In this document: positions 1 through 7,940 of the stretch, piece by piece | Layout: each line of letters begins with the position of its first letter | Position numbering within the stretch: the stretch's first letter is position 1 | Origin: Arthrobacter bambusae | GTDB taxonomy: Bacteria; Actinomycetota; Actinomycetes; Actinomycetales; Micrococcaceae | Assembly: GCF_022606295.1 (NCBI RefSeq) | Contig: NZ_JAHHZS010000035.1 | Location: forward strand, 1-40,354 | Direction: 5' to 3' | Length of the DNA: 40,354 nt | Translations under genes and position numbers: made by a program | Notes under the pieces: generated by a model | What the model saw: the letters and a program-made list of their open reading frames with translations, nothing else | What the model was told of the DNA's origin: nothing | Database searches by the model: none

Positions 1-65
1 CATTGAATGTCTGGGCGCTTGCACTGTGGTGCGCGCTGAAACGTGCATAGAAATTTCGTATTGTG

Positions 66-78
66 AGAATAAAATTCT
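66..78. promoter_or_regulatory. Operator-like inverted repeat upstream of the NCS1 operon
   Basis: AGAAT-aaa-ATTCT is a perfect 5-bp inverted repeat. It sits in a wider imperfect dyad (60-83, ATTGTGAGAAT against ATTCTGTAAT) in A/T-rich DNA that contrasts with the GC-rich surroundings. It lies about 120 bp upstream of the promoter at 196-224. It could bind a regulator of this operon or of a divergent gene beyond the left edge. No regulator can be assigned. Apart from this site I see nothing in bases 1-195. Confidence 0.3.
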
Positions 79-195
79 GTAATTCGAGATTAGCCATGCG
101 TTCGCCAAGCGTCAATCCAGCGCCGCGGAGACTAGTGCCCACGCGGCTCCACGGCCCCCATGCCGCCATTTGTGACCGCCTCGGGAGCGGAGCCC

Positions 196-244
196 TTGAC
201 CAAAGGTGACCTAGCTCATACAGTTATTTCACTATTCAATAACT
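196..244 (+). promoter_or_regulatory. Sigma70-type promoter with overlapping inverted repeat
   Basis: A -35 TTGACC (196-201) and a -10 TACAGT (219-224) are separated by 17 bp, the ideal spacing for a housekeeping promoter reading toward the permease at 330. The perfect inverted repeat AGTTATT (222-228) / AATAACT (238-244), with a 9-bp spacer, overlaps the -10 end and the expected transcription start. A protein bound there would probably repress. The motif match is direct; promoter activity is inferred. Confidence 0.5.
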
Positions 245-329
245 AGATTCCACGATGCGAAAAGCTTCAACTCCTCTCACGGCGTCTCGGAACCCTAGTT
301 GCAGCACCACAAAGAAGTGGAGATCCACG

Positions 330-1898
330 ATGCAATCGACTCCCCCAGTCGGCGTCACAACGGCTCCGGAGCAGACCATCCTGCCAGGCAGTTCGGTCCA
401 TCCGTCCGTAGGAAATGAAACCCTCTGCGATGTAGCGTCCGTCGCAGCAGGCCGCGCCATCAGCCCCAGCCTCTATAACCTCGACCTCGCCCCCACCAAG
501 AAGGAGGGCAGGCGCTGGACCAGCTACAGCATCTTCACCCTCTGGGCCAACGACGTTCACAGCCTTGGCAACTACGCTTTCGCGATCGGCCTCTTTTCGC
601 TTGGCCTGGGCGGGTGGCAAATCCTCGTGGCCCTTGGCATCGGCGCGGTCTTGCTGTTCACCCTCTTGACCTTCTCCGGATTCATGGGCCAGAAGACCGG
701 CGTCCCCTTCCCTGTGATGAGCCGGATCAGCTTCGGCATCCGGGGCGCCCAGCTGGCCAGCCTCGTCCGTGGCGCGGTGGCCATCGCGTGGTTCGGGATC
801 CAGACCTACCTTGCCTCCGTGGTGCTCCGCGTCATGCTTGTCGCGATGTTCCCCGGCCTCAAGGACATGGACGCCAACTCGATCCTTGGGCTGTCCACGC
901 TTGGCTGGATCGCCTTCGTCTCGCTCTGGATTGTCCAGCTGGTCATCGTCAGCTTCGGCATGGAAATGATCCGCAAGTACGAGGCCTTCGCCGGGCCCAT
1001 CATTCTCGCCACCATGCTGGCCATTGCCATCTGGGTCTTCGTGGAGGCCGGGGGGGCCATCCAGTGGTCCGGCATCAAGGGCCTTGAAGGCGGCGAGATG
1101 TGGCGCACGATCTTTGCCGGCGGCGCCCTCTGGGTCTCCATCTACGGCACGTTCGTCCTGAACTTCTGCGACTTCACCCGGTCCTCGGTGTCCAAGAAGT
1201 CGATCGTCCGCGGCAACTTCTGGGGCATCCCCATCAACATGCTCCTCTTCGGCGCAATCGTGGTCATCATGGCCGGTGGCCAGTACAAGATCAACGGCAA
1301 GATCATTGAAAGCCCCTCGGACATCGTGCAGAGCATCCCCAACACGCTCTTCCTCGTCCTGGCCTGCCTTGCGTTGCTGATCCTGACCATCGCAGTGAAC
1401 CTCATGGCGAACTTCGTTGCGCCTGTGTACGCGCTCACCAATCTCTTCCCCAAGCACCTGAACTTCCGCAAGGCAGCCTGGGTGAGCGGTACCATCGGCC
1501 TGATCATCCTGCCGTGGAACCTTTACAACAATCCCTTGGTGATCGTGTACTTCCTGGGTGGACTCGGCGCGCTGCTCGGCCCGCTGTTCGGCGTCGTCAT
1601 GGCCGACTACTGGCTGGTGCGTCGCGGCAAGGTCAACATTCTTGACCTTTACACGGACCATCCGTCGGGCACGTACTTCTACAAGCGCGGCGTCAACCCC
1701 CGGGCGATCGCCGCAATGGTTCCGGCCGCCGTCGTCGCCGTCCTGATCGCGTTCGTTCCCGCACTCGAGGCCGTGGCACCGTTCGCCTGGTTCTTCGGCG
1801 CTGGCATCGCAGCGCTGTGCTACTACGCCTTCGCGGACAAGAAGCAGCAGCACACCGACGTCTCCGGCGAGCCGATCGCCGTCGTCAGCAACCACTAA
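330..1898 (+). CDS. NCS1-family nucleobase/hydantoin/allantoin permease
   Basis: Inner-membrane nucleobase:cation symporter-1 of 522 aa with about 12 hydrophobic segments. Family hallmarks are visible. The segment IAWFGIQTYLAS (Trp154, Gln158) matches the Trp-x3-Gln of substrate-binding TM3 in the hydantoin transporter Mhp1. The segment ALWVSIYGTFVLNFCDFTR matches the TM6 tryptophan region, and NLMANFVAP matches the TM8 Asn region. Start: ATG 330 is preferred over the in-frame ATG at 255 because GTGGAG (317-322) lies 7 bases upstream and homologues begin near here. It is followed by a racemase-fold enzyme and an SDR on the same strand, which suggests uptake and catabolism of a hydantoin, ureide or pyrimidine. 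The exact substrate cannot be read from sequence. The family call is firm. Confidence 0.9.
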   Translation: MQSTPPVGVTTAPEQTILPGSSVHPSVGNETLCDVASVAAGRAISPSLYNLDLAPTKKEGRRWTSYSIFTLWANDVHSLGNYAFAIGLFSLGLGGWQILVALGIGAVLLFTLLTFSGFMGQKTGVPFPVMSRISFGIRGAQLASLVRGAVAIAWFGIQTYLASVVLRVMLVAMFPGLKDMDANSILGLSTLGWIAFVSLWIVQLVIVSFGMEMIRKYEAFAGPIILATMLAIAIWVFVEAGGAIQWSGIKGLEGGEMWRTIFAGGALWVSIYGTFVLNFCDFTRSSVSKKSIVRGNFWGIPINMLLFGAIVVIMAGGQYKINGKIIESPSDIVQSIPNTLFLVLACLALLILTIAVNLMANFVAPVYALTNLFPKHLNFRKAAWVSGTIGLIILPWNLYNNPLVIVYFLGGLGALLGPLFGVVMADYWLVRRGKVNILDLYTDHPSGTYFYKRGVNPRAIAAMVPAAVVAVLIAFVPALEAVAPFAWFFGAGIAALCYYAFADKKQQHTDVSGEPIAVVSNH

Positions 1899-1905
1899 TA
1901 CTCAC

Positions 1906-1961
1906 CTGACTCGCAGTTGTTGTCGTTTTCGCCCGTCAAAACGACAACAACTGCGAGTCAG
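1906..1961. repeat. Dispersed palindromic repeat, family 1, copy 1
   Basis: Perfect inverted repeat with 24-bp arms (1906-1929 and 1938-1961) around an 8-base loop. The arm core is CTCGCAGTTGTTGTCGTTT. It begins 8 bases after the permease stop. Related copies lie at 18048-18095 and at the right edge (40312-40354). The arms are followed by a conserved unpaired tail, CAGTTGGGC. As RNA it would form a very stable hairpin that could end or attenuate transcription before the racemase-like gene. Its placement at gene 3' ends recalls REP/BIME elements. Confidence 0.85.
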
Positions 1962-1993
1962 TTGGGCGTACCAACCCAATCCAGGAGGAACAC

Positions 1994-2752
1994 ATGCGCA
2001 TCCTCGTCGCAAACGTCAACACCACCCAATCCATGACCGACTCCATCGCAGCCCAGGCGCGGAGCGTCGCGGCTCCCGGCACCGAGATCATCGGCATCAC
2101 CCCGCGGTTCGGCGCCGATTCCTGCGAAGGGAACTTTGAAAGCTACCTCGCCGCCATCGCCGTGATGGACCGCGTGGTCAACTACCCCGAACCGTTCGAC
2201 GCCGTCATCCAGGCCGGCTATGGCGAGCACGGCCGCGAGGGACTCCAGGAGCTCCTCGACGTTCCGGTGGTCGACATCACCGAGGCTGCGGCCAGCACCG
2301 CGATGTTCCTCGGCCACAAATACTCCGTGGTCACCACCCTGGACCGCGCGGTCCCGCTCATCGAAGACCGCCTCAAGCTCGCCGGGCTGGATGACCGCTG
2401 TGCCTCCGTCCGCGCGAGCGGCATGGCAGTGCTGGAACTCGAGGAATACCCGGACCGCGCAGTCGAAGCCATCGTGGAACAAGCTGAACGAGCCGTGCGT
2501 GACGACAAAGCGGAGGTCATCGTCCTCGGCTGCGGCGGGATGGCAGGACTCGACGAACAGATCCGCCAACGCTGCGGCGTTCCGGTGGTGGATGGTGTCG
2601 CAGCCGCGGTGACCATCGCCGAGTCGCTCGTCCGCCTGGGACTGTCCACGTCCAAGGTCCGGACCTACGCCACCCCGCGCCCCAAGACCGTCATAGGCTG
2701 GCCCCTGACCACCACGGACACGACGACGGCGGATGCTCCCGCCGCGCGCTGA
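1994..2752 (+). CDS. Asp/Glu/hydantoin racemase-fold enzyme with one catalytic Cys
   Basis: 252-aa cytosolic protein of the aspartate/glutamate/hydantoin racemase superfamily, recognised from the N-terminal ILVANVNTT, the central FDAVIQAGYGEHGREGL and the C-terminal VIVLGCGGMAGL. Two-cysteine racemases carry one Cys in each half. Here the second is kept (Cys180) but the first position, usually ACFGDP, reads AGYGEH with Gly75. A Gly/Cys pair is what arylmalonate decarboxylase has, so racemase activity is doubtful. A decarboxylase, lyase or isomerase is possible. A strong Shine-Dalgarno AGGAGG (1983-1988) lies 5 bases before the ATG. It is downstream of the NCS1 permease and 22 bp before the SDR start, so it probably acts on the imported compound. 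Confidence 0.75.
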   Translation: MRILVANVNTTQSMTDSIAAQARSVAAPGTEIIGITPRFGADSCEGNFESYLAAIAVMDRVVNYPEPFDAVIQAGYGEHGREGLQELLDVPVVDITEAAASTAMFLGHKYSVVTTLDRAVPLIEDRLKLAGLDDRCASVRASGMAVLELEEYPDRAVEAIVEQAERAVRDDKAEVIVLGCGGMAGLDEQIRQRCGVPVVDGVAAAVTIAESLVRLGLSTSKVRTYATPRPKTVIGWPLTTTDTTTADAPAAR

Positions 2753-2774
2753 GCCCGACAAACAGGAGGACCGC

Positions 2775-3539
2775 GTGAGCGAAACCATCCCTACCCGGCC
2801 CCGGGTCGCCGTCGTCACCGGAGCCGGCTCCGGGATCGGGCGGGCAGTTGCCCGGCTTCTGTTGGCGGAGGGCTACCGTGTTGCCCTTGCGGGACGGCGG
2901 GAAGCGCAGCTTCTGGAGACCGCTGACGGCCACCCTGCGGCGCTCGTGGTGCCGTGCGATGTCACAGTGCCCGACGACGTCGCGCGCCTTTTCGAAGCGG
3001 CCCGCCAACGCTGGGGGAGGGTTGATGTCCTGTTCAACAATGCGGGCATTTTCGGCCCCTCCGGCGGCGTGGACGAGATCAGCGTGGCCGATTGGAATGC
3101 CACGCTGTCCGTGAACGTCACAGGCTCCATGCTGTGCGCGGCCGAGGCCGTGCGGACCATGAAGTCCCAGGAACCGCAGGGCGGGCGCATCATCAACAAC
3201 GGCTCCATCTCTGCCCATTCGCCGCGGCCATTGTCCGTCGCGTACACCGTGAGCAAGCACGCCATGAGCGGCCTGACCAAGAGCATTGAGCTGGACGGGC
3301 GTCCGTATGGCATTACCTGCGGGCAGATCGATATCGGCAACACCCGTACCGAGATCATGGACACCATCGGCGTGGGCTCGGGGGCGCTCCAGGCCGATGG
3401 AAGCAGGCGCGTGGAGCCGATGTTTCCCGTGGAGGATGCCGCCCGCGCGGTGCTCATGATGGCGAACATGCCGGCTTCGGCCAACGTCGGCTCCGTGGTG
3501 GTGACCGCGGCGGGGATGCCGTTCGTGGGCCGCGGCTAG
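2775..3539 (+). CDS. SDR-family NAD(P)-dependent oxidoreductase
   Basis: Classical short-chain dehydrogenase of 254 aa. It has the dinucleotide motif TGAGSGIG (residues 15-22), the structural NNAG motif, and the catalytic set Ser144, Tyr157 and Lys161 (AYTVSK). The GTG start at 2775 is chosen because AGGAGG (2764-2769) sits 5 bases upstream; a longer in-frame reading from 2733 would overlap the previous gene and lacks such a site. It is the last gene of the permease, racemase-like and SDR set, presumably oxidising or reducing a pathway intermediate. The substrate is unknown. Its TAG stop (3537-3539) overlaps the stop of the convergent glutaminase. Confidence 0.88.
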   Translation: MSETIPTRPRVAVVTGAGSGIGRAVARLLLAEGYRVALAGRREAQLLETADGHPAALVVPCDVTVPDDVARLFEAARQRWGRVDVLFNNAGIFGPSGGVDEISVADWNATLSVNVTGSMLCAAEAVRTMKSQEPQGGRIINNGSISAHSPRPLSVAYTVSKHAMSGLTKSIELDGRPYGITCGQIDIGNTRTEIMDTIGVGSGALQADGSRRVEPMFPVEDAARAVLMMANMPASANVGSVVVTAAGMPFVGRG

Positions 3540-4447
3540 AAGATCGACCAGCCCGTGCGGGTGGTGAACTCATCGAGAGCGGCAACGCCCGCGAGTGAAT
3601 TCCCGGATCGCCCCAGGCCCGGGCTCCAGACGCAGATGGTGCATTTGTTGGGTACCACGGCCACAATGCCGCCGCCCACCCCGCTCTTGCCCGGGAGTCC
3701 CACGCGGTAGGCGAATTCGCCCGCGGCGTCGTAGGTCCCGCAGGTGAGCATCACGGCGTTGACTCTCTTGGTCTGGGACGGGGACAAAAGCGCCGTGCCG
3801 TTCCCGCGCAATCCGTTGTTGGCCAGAAACCTGCTCGCGAGGGCCAAGTCAGTGCAGCTCATTTCGAGCGCGCACTGGTCAATGTAGGCCTCGAGGACCG
3901 AGTCCACCGGGTTTTCGAGGTTTCCGTAGCTGGCCAGGAAGTGTGCCAGCGACGCGTTGCGGTGACTGTTCGCCGCTTCCGAGGCCGCCACCACCGGGTC
4001 GGCATCGATCGAGTTGTTGCCGCTTTCCTGCCGAAGCAATTCCCGGACGGGAGATGGCGAGCTCCCCACGATGCTGAGCAGCCTGTCGGTGACAACCAGG
4101 GCGCCGGCGTTGATGAACGGATTCCGCGGAATTCCGTCTTCGTGTTCCAGCTGCACCAGGGAATTGAACGGATTGCCGGAAGGCTCCCGGAACACCCGCT
4201 TCCAGATCCTGTCGCCATCCCCGGCCAGCACCAGGGCAAGGGCGTAGACCTTCGAAATGCTTTGGATGGAGAAAGGCACGTCAGCGTCTCCGGAGGCGAA
4301 CACGTCGCCGTCGGAGGTTGCGACGGAAATGCCGAATTGCTGGGTATCCACCGCGGCCAGGCTTGGGATGTAGTCTGCAGGCGCTCCTTGACCGAGCAAG
4401 GGCTGGACCGTGCCGACGATGTCTTCAAGGAGATTCTGGAGATCCAT
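3536..4447 (-). CDS. glsA: Glutaminase A
   Basis: Serine-dependent glutaminase of 303 aa, hydrolysing L-glutamine to L-glutamate and ammonia in the cytosol. The beta-lactamase-like catalytic Ser-x-x-Lys is visible as SISK (Ser63, Lys66). Further family blocks are EPSGNPFNSL, PRNPFINAGAL and a C-terminal GLPGKSGVGGGI. The start is ATG 4447; the 53 extra residues possible upstream lie within the PucR coding region in another frame. It begins 5 bases after the PucR stop, so the two genes form an operon. The stop codon shares bases with the stop of the convergent SDR (3536-3539). Next to an amino-acid permease, it may supply ammonia for acid tolerance or glutamate for catabolism (inference). Confidence 0.93.
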   Translation of the reverse strand: MDLQNLLEDIVGTVQPLLGQGAPADYIPSLAAVDTQQFGISVATSDGDVFASGDADVPFSIQSISKVYALALVLAGDGDRIWKRVFREPSGNPFNSLVQLEHEDGIPRNPFINAGALVVTDRLLSIVGSSPSPVRELLRQESGNNSIDADPVVAASEAANSHRNASLAHFLASYGNLENPVDSVLEAYIDQCALEMSCTDLALASRFLANNGLRGNGTALLSPSQTKRVNAVMLTCGTYDAAGEFAYRVGLPGKSGVGGGIVAVVPNKCTICVWSPGLGRSGNSLAGVAALDEFTTRTGWSIF

Positions 4448-4452
4448 GTTTC

Positions 4453-6069
4453 TTAGTTCCGTCCTTCGGAGTAGGTCCACAGCCTGAGCTGAAGATGAGC
4501 GAGCAGCCGTTGCTCTGCGGAGTGGAGGTCGATGCCCGCCACTTCGCACGCACGCCTCAGGCGGTAATGCACCGTATTCCGGTGGACGGCCAGTTCCTCC
4601 GCGCACCGGTTCACATCGCCGAAGAATTCAAGGTAGGTCAACAGCGTTGTGGCGAACTCGGGGTATCGGTTGCACAGCACGGTGGTGCCCCCGTGCCGAA
4701 GGTCGGTCCTCGATGCCAGAAGCTCCAGCAATTCCTTCGTCAAAACGGTTGTTTCCACGTCGGCATAGGACGCCACATGGATTAAGGGTGTGCTTTCCAG
4801 GACCTTCAATACACTGCGGACATGCTCCAGCGTGCCATGCAATGCGTCGAGGCGTTCGACCACGGGTCCGACGGCGGCCTGCACCTGGCAGTGCAGGTGG
4901 ACCCTTGCATCCCGGACAATGAGGTTGATGAGGCGGTTGATGGCCGGCGGGGACTTCACTGGGTCAAGATCGGGAAGAATCATGGCTATTTCCAGGCCGA
5001 TCGCTCCCACCACGGCACCTGGTCGGTAGGCCGCCGCATGGATCGATGCCACATTCGCCAGCTCGCCGCGCCGCAGTTGCAGGCCCGCTGCGGAATCGTC
5101 GTCGCCTTTGGCGGAAATCAGGACGAGCGCTGCCGGCTTGGATGGATCGATGCCCGCGGACTGTGCCTGGGAGTGGATCTGCGGAGTGCCGCTGAGCAGG
5201 CTGGAGATCCTGTCGCGCCGCAGTGCCTGGGACTGTTCGTTGCGGTGCCGGACCAGTTCTATCGCCGCGTGCCGTGCAGCTCCGACCATGAGCTGGTCCG
5301 TGTTGGGAGCGAGGGGTTCCTTCCCTTCTTGAAGCCAGATGTACCCCAGGATCCTGTTGCCCGCGTGGATACCGATGGCCACCCGTTCCCGTAGACCTTC
5401 TGTCGGGTTGGCTTCCATGTGGATGGGAGCTTCGGTCGCTTGCAGGTGCTTATAGACCCCGGACTCTTTCAACAGTTTTTGGTAGCGTTCGGGTCCACGC
5501 CGGGCCAGGATGGAGAGCCTGCGGAGTTCATCGACGTCGTTTGAGGCCGGTGAATACGCCAGGACGCGGTTTGCGGGATCCTCAATGACGACGTGGCCGT
5601 TGCTCAGAGTCGCCGTGGTCTGGGCGATCGCAAAGAGATCCCGGTGCATGATCGTGGACGCGTCCGTGGAAAGTGCTGGCTCCTGGATGCGGTCCTTGGC
5701 GATACTCTCCAGCGTGCCCCAGCTCATTGCGGGAGACACGGCAATCAGGCCGATTCCAGTGGGAAGCAGCACTTCCCGGACGGCGTCCAGTTCCTCCTCG
5801 CTTCCTTTGACCGCGACGGCGGCGGGGTAGTCCGGAATCAGCTTCCGGATGCTCGGCAGTGCCGCGCGACCCCGGACCCCGATCAGCAAGACCAAGCTCC
5901 CGCGTTGGACGGACGTCTCGTCCTCCGCGTCCACGATCACGGTTTCACGAACCGTGCCATTGTCCATTCCGGGAGGAACCAGCAGCTGCCCGTTGTCGAC
6001 GCCGATGTCTTCAAGTATGTCGCTGAGCATGGCGCCAATGACATGCTCAGCAGATTCAAGGGGTGCCAC
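4453..6069 (-). CDS. PucR-family transcriptional regulator
   Basis: 538-aa regulator with the PucR C-terminal helix-turn-helix (CAEELAVHRNTVHYRLRR, near the end). A GGDEF-like/CdaR-type middle region and an N-terminal ligand-sensing half that resembles the PucR purine-catabolism domain (LPSIRKLIPDYPAAVAVKG) precede it. The start is taken as GTG 6069, with GAGGAAG about 8-10 bases upstream. A shorter ATG start near 6030 is possible. It is co-transcribed with glsA and diverges from the amino-acid permease at 6342, so it likely senses a nitrogen compound or amino acid and controls both arms. The ligand is not deducible. Confidence 0.85.
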   Translation of the reverse strand: MAPLESAEHVIGAMLSDILEDIGVDNGQLLVPPGMDNGTVRETVIVDAEDETSVQRGSLVLLIGVRGRAALPSIRKLIPDYPAAVAVKGSEEELDAVREVLLPTGIGLIAVSPAMSWGTLESIAKDRIQEPALSTDASTIMHRDLFAIAQTTATLSNGHVVIEDPANRVLAYSPASNDVDELRRLSILARRGPERYQKLLKESGVYKHLQATEAPIHMEANPTEGLRERVAIGIHAGNRILGYIWLQEGKEPLAPNTDQLMVGAARHAAIELVRHRNEQSQALRRDRISSLLSGTPQIHSQAQSAGIDPSKPAALVLISAKGDDDSAAGLQLRRGELANVASIHAAAYRPGAVVGAIGLEIAMILPDLDPVKSPPAINRLINLIVRDARVHLHCQVQAAVGPVVERLDALHGTLEHVRSVLKVLESTPLIHVASYADVETTVLTKELLELLASRTDLRHGGTTVLCNRYPEFATTLLTYLEFFGDVNRCAEELAVHRNTVHYRLRRACEVAGIDLHSAEQRLLAHLQLRLWTYSEGRN

Positions 6070-6241
6070 CCGTATTCACTTCCTCTAAGCGGCTTAGCCG
6101 CGCTCACAGCCATGAACATTACTCGCACTCTGGCGGAACGAAGTTGTTATTGGCGCACAACGGGGATCCGGCGAATTTAGCTGGCCAGACAGTTCCTTCC
6201 CTTCCGCCGGAACCTAGAGTTGTTTTCCGTCCCTCCGCTGA

Positions 6242-6270
6242 TGATCCAGCAGTGCAGCTGTGATCCAACA
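6242..6270. promoter_or_regulatory. Direct repeat in the PucR/permease divergent intergenic region
   Basis: TGATCCAGCA (6242-6251) and TGATCCAACA (6261-6270) form a near-identical direct repeat with a 19-bp period, close to two helical turns. It lies 72-100 bp before the permease start. Such spacing suits a regulator bound to one DNA face, plausibly the divergent PucR protein. The rest of the 6070-6341 region shows only short dyads (GTTGT/ACAAC around 6142-6160) and no clear -10/-35 pair. Regulator assignment is inference. Confidence 0.3.
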
Positions 6271-6341
6271 CTCAAGCCGGGGGACAAGTTCTGGAGCATG
6301 CAGCCGCACCCGCGGAACCGGAGTCAAAGGAGACCCCTGGA

Positions 6342-7940
6342 ATGAAACGCACACTGAACTCGCCTGCGCCGAGCCCGATCGCCGGAGCTCGGATTACCGG
6401 GCTTGATCCCGCTGATTCGCTGGAAAACAACCGGGAGATTCTTGGCGACCGTTCAACGTCGGCGCAGGACTTTTCGAGCGAGGAGGCCGGGTACCACAAG
6501 ACGCTCAAACCACGGCAGATCCAAATGATAGCCATCGGGGGAGCGATCGGAACGGGCCTTTTCATGGGGGCAGGTGGCCGATTGAACGGTTCCGGCCCAG
6601 CCTTGATCTTCGTTTACGCCCTTTGTGGGTTCTTTGCATTCCTGATCCTGCGCGCCCTCGGCGAGCTGGTCCTCCACAGGCCATCCTCGGGTTCGTTCGT
6701 GTCCTATGCCAGGGAGTTTTACGGCGAGAAGATGGCCTATGCGGCCGGCTGGCTGTACTTCCTCAACTGGGCCATGACGTCGATTGTCGATGTCACGGCG
6801 GTGGCGCTTTACGTCAAGTTCTGGGGGCAATTCTGGGAGCCGCTGCAAACAATCCCGCAATGGCTTATCGCACTTTGCGCCCTTGTCGTTGTCCTGGCAC
6901 TGAACCTCGTTTCCGTGAAGATCTTCGGTGAGATGGAATTCTGGTTCGCGCTGATCAAGGTGACCGCGCTGGTAGCCTTCCTCGTCGTCGGGGTCTGCTT
7001 CATCGTCTTTGGTGGGAAGACCGACATCGGCGTTCCAGGGCTGGGCGTGATCCTGGACCACGGCGGAGCTTTCCCGACCGGTGCCGTAGCACCCTTGCTG
7101 GCGATCAGCGGCGTCGTGTTCGCGTATGCCGCGATTGAACTTGTTGGTACGGCTGCAGGCGAAACTGCCAACCCGGAAAAGGTGATGCCCAAGGCCGTCA
7201 ACACGGTCGTCTTCCGGATTGCGCTCTTCTATGTCGGTTCCGTGGTGCTGCTCTCGCTGCTCTTGCCGTTCACTGCGTACAAATCCGGCGAATCGCCCTT
7301 CGTCACGTTCTTTTCCCATCTCGGAGATCCCCATGCCGCGGCCGTTTCGGCATCGGTGATGAACTTCGTCGTCCTGACAGCGGCCTTGTCGAGCCTCAAC
7401 GCCGGCCTCTATTCCACGGGCCGGATCTTGAGGTCGATGGCGGTCAATGGCTCCGCGCCACAGTTCACCGCCAGGATGAGCAAATCGGGGGTGCCGTTTG
7501 GCGGCATCCTGCTGACAGCCGTGATTACTCTGCTTGGCGTCGGCCTGAATGCCCTGGTCCCGTCCCAAGTATTCGAGATCGTTCTCGAGGTCTCTGCGAT
7601 CGGAATCATCGGCGGCTGGGCAACCATCATCCTGTGCCACATCAGGCTTCAGGCCTGGGTCAGGCTCGGCAAGGCCGTTCGTCCGTCATTCCGGCTCTTC
7701 GGAGCCCCCTTCACCTCATACCTCACGCTCGCCTTCCTTGCCTTCGTTCTTGTCACGATGGGCTTCTCGGAGACGGGGCGCTGGGTCCTCGCTTCCCTTC
7801 TGCTCCTGATACCCCTGCTCATTGCCGGCTGGTTCGCTTGCCGCAAACGCATCCTGGAGGCAGCCGAGGCCCGGCACGGCCACACTGGCGACCTTCCCGT
7901 CGTCGCCGGTTCCTTCTCCCAGGGCGGCCAACGCTCCTGA
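6342..7940 (+). CDS. AAT-family amino-acid permease (asparagine-permease-like)
   Basis: 532-aa APC-superfamily transporter with about 12 membrane segments. The first helix has the family signature IAIGGAIGTGLFMGAG after an unusually long hydrophilic N-terminus of about 60 residues. The block HRPSSGSFVSYAREFYGEKMAYAAGWLYFLNWAMTS (two consecutive parts) is characteristic of L-asparagine permease AnsP-like AAT members. The ATG at 6342 follows AAGGAGA (6327-6333). The last base of its stop codon is the first base of the decarboxylase start (TGATG), showing translational coupling. The transported amino acid is therefore probably the decarboxylase substrate, or its product is exchanged. Specificity is uncertain. 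Confidence 0.87.
   Translation: MKRTLNSPAPSPIAGARITGLDPADSLENNREILGDRSTSAQDFSSEEAGYHKTLKPRQIQMIAIGGAIGTGLFMGAGGRLNGSGPALIFVYALCGFFAFLILRALGELVLHRPSSGSFVSYAREFYGEKMAYAAGWLYFLNWAMTSIVDVTAVALYVKFWGQFWEPLQTIPQWLIALCALVVVLALNLVSVKIFGEMEFWFALIKVTALVAFLVVGVCFIVFGGKTDIGVPGLGVILDHGGAFPTGAVAPLLAISGVVFAYAAIELVGTAAGETANPEKVMPKAVNTVVFRIALFYVGSVVLLSLLLPFTAYKSGESPFVTFFSHLGDPHAAAVSASVMNFVVLTAALSSLNAGLYSTGRILRSMAVNGSAPQFTARMSKSGVPFGGILLTAVITLLGVGLNALVPSQVFEIVLEVSAIGIIGGWATIILCHIRLQAWVRLGKAVRPSFRLFGAPFTSYLTLAFLAFVLVTMGFSETGRWVLASLLLLIPLLIAGWFACRKRILEAAEARHGHTGDLPVVAGSFSQGGQRS

Noticed and set aside
267..1895. 542-aa minus-strand frame opposite the NCS1 permease
   Set aside because: It is rich in Asp, Glu, His and Gly as expected for an antisense shadow of a hydrophobic high-GC gene; no domain is recognisable.
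1906..1961. Insertion-sequence terminal repeat
   Set aside because: No transposase gene or target-site duplication is seen; the arms are adjacent, not flanking an element.
4448..4606. 53-residue upstream extension of glutaminase
   Set aside because: It lies within the PucR coding sequence and does not resemble glutaminase; ATG 4447 fits the family start.
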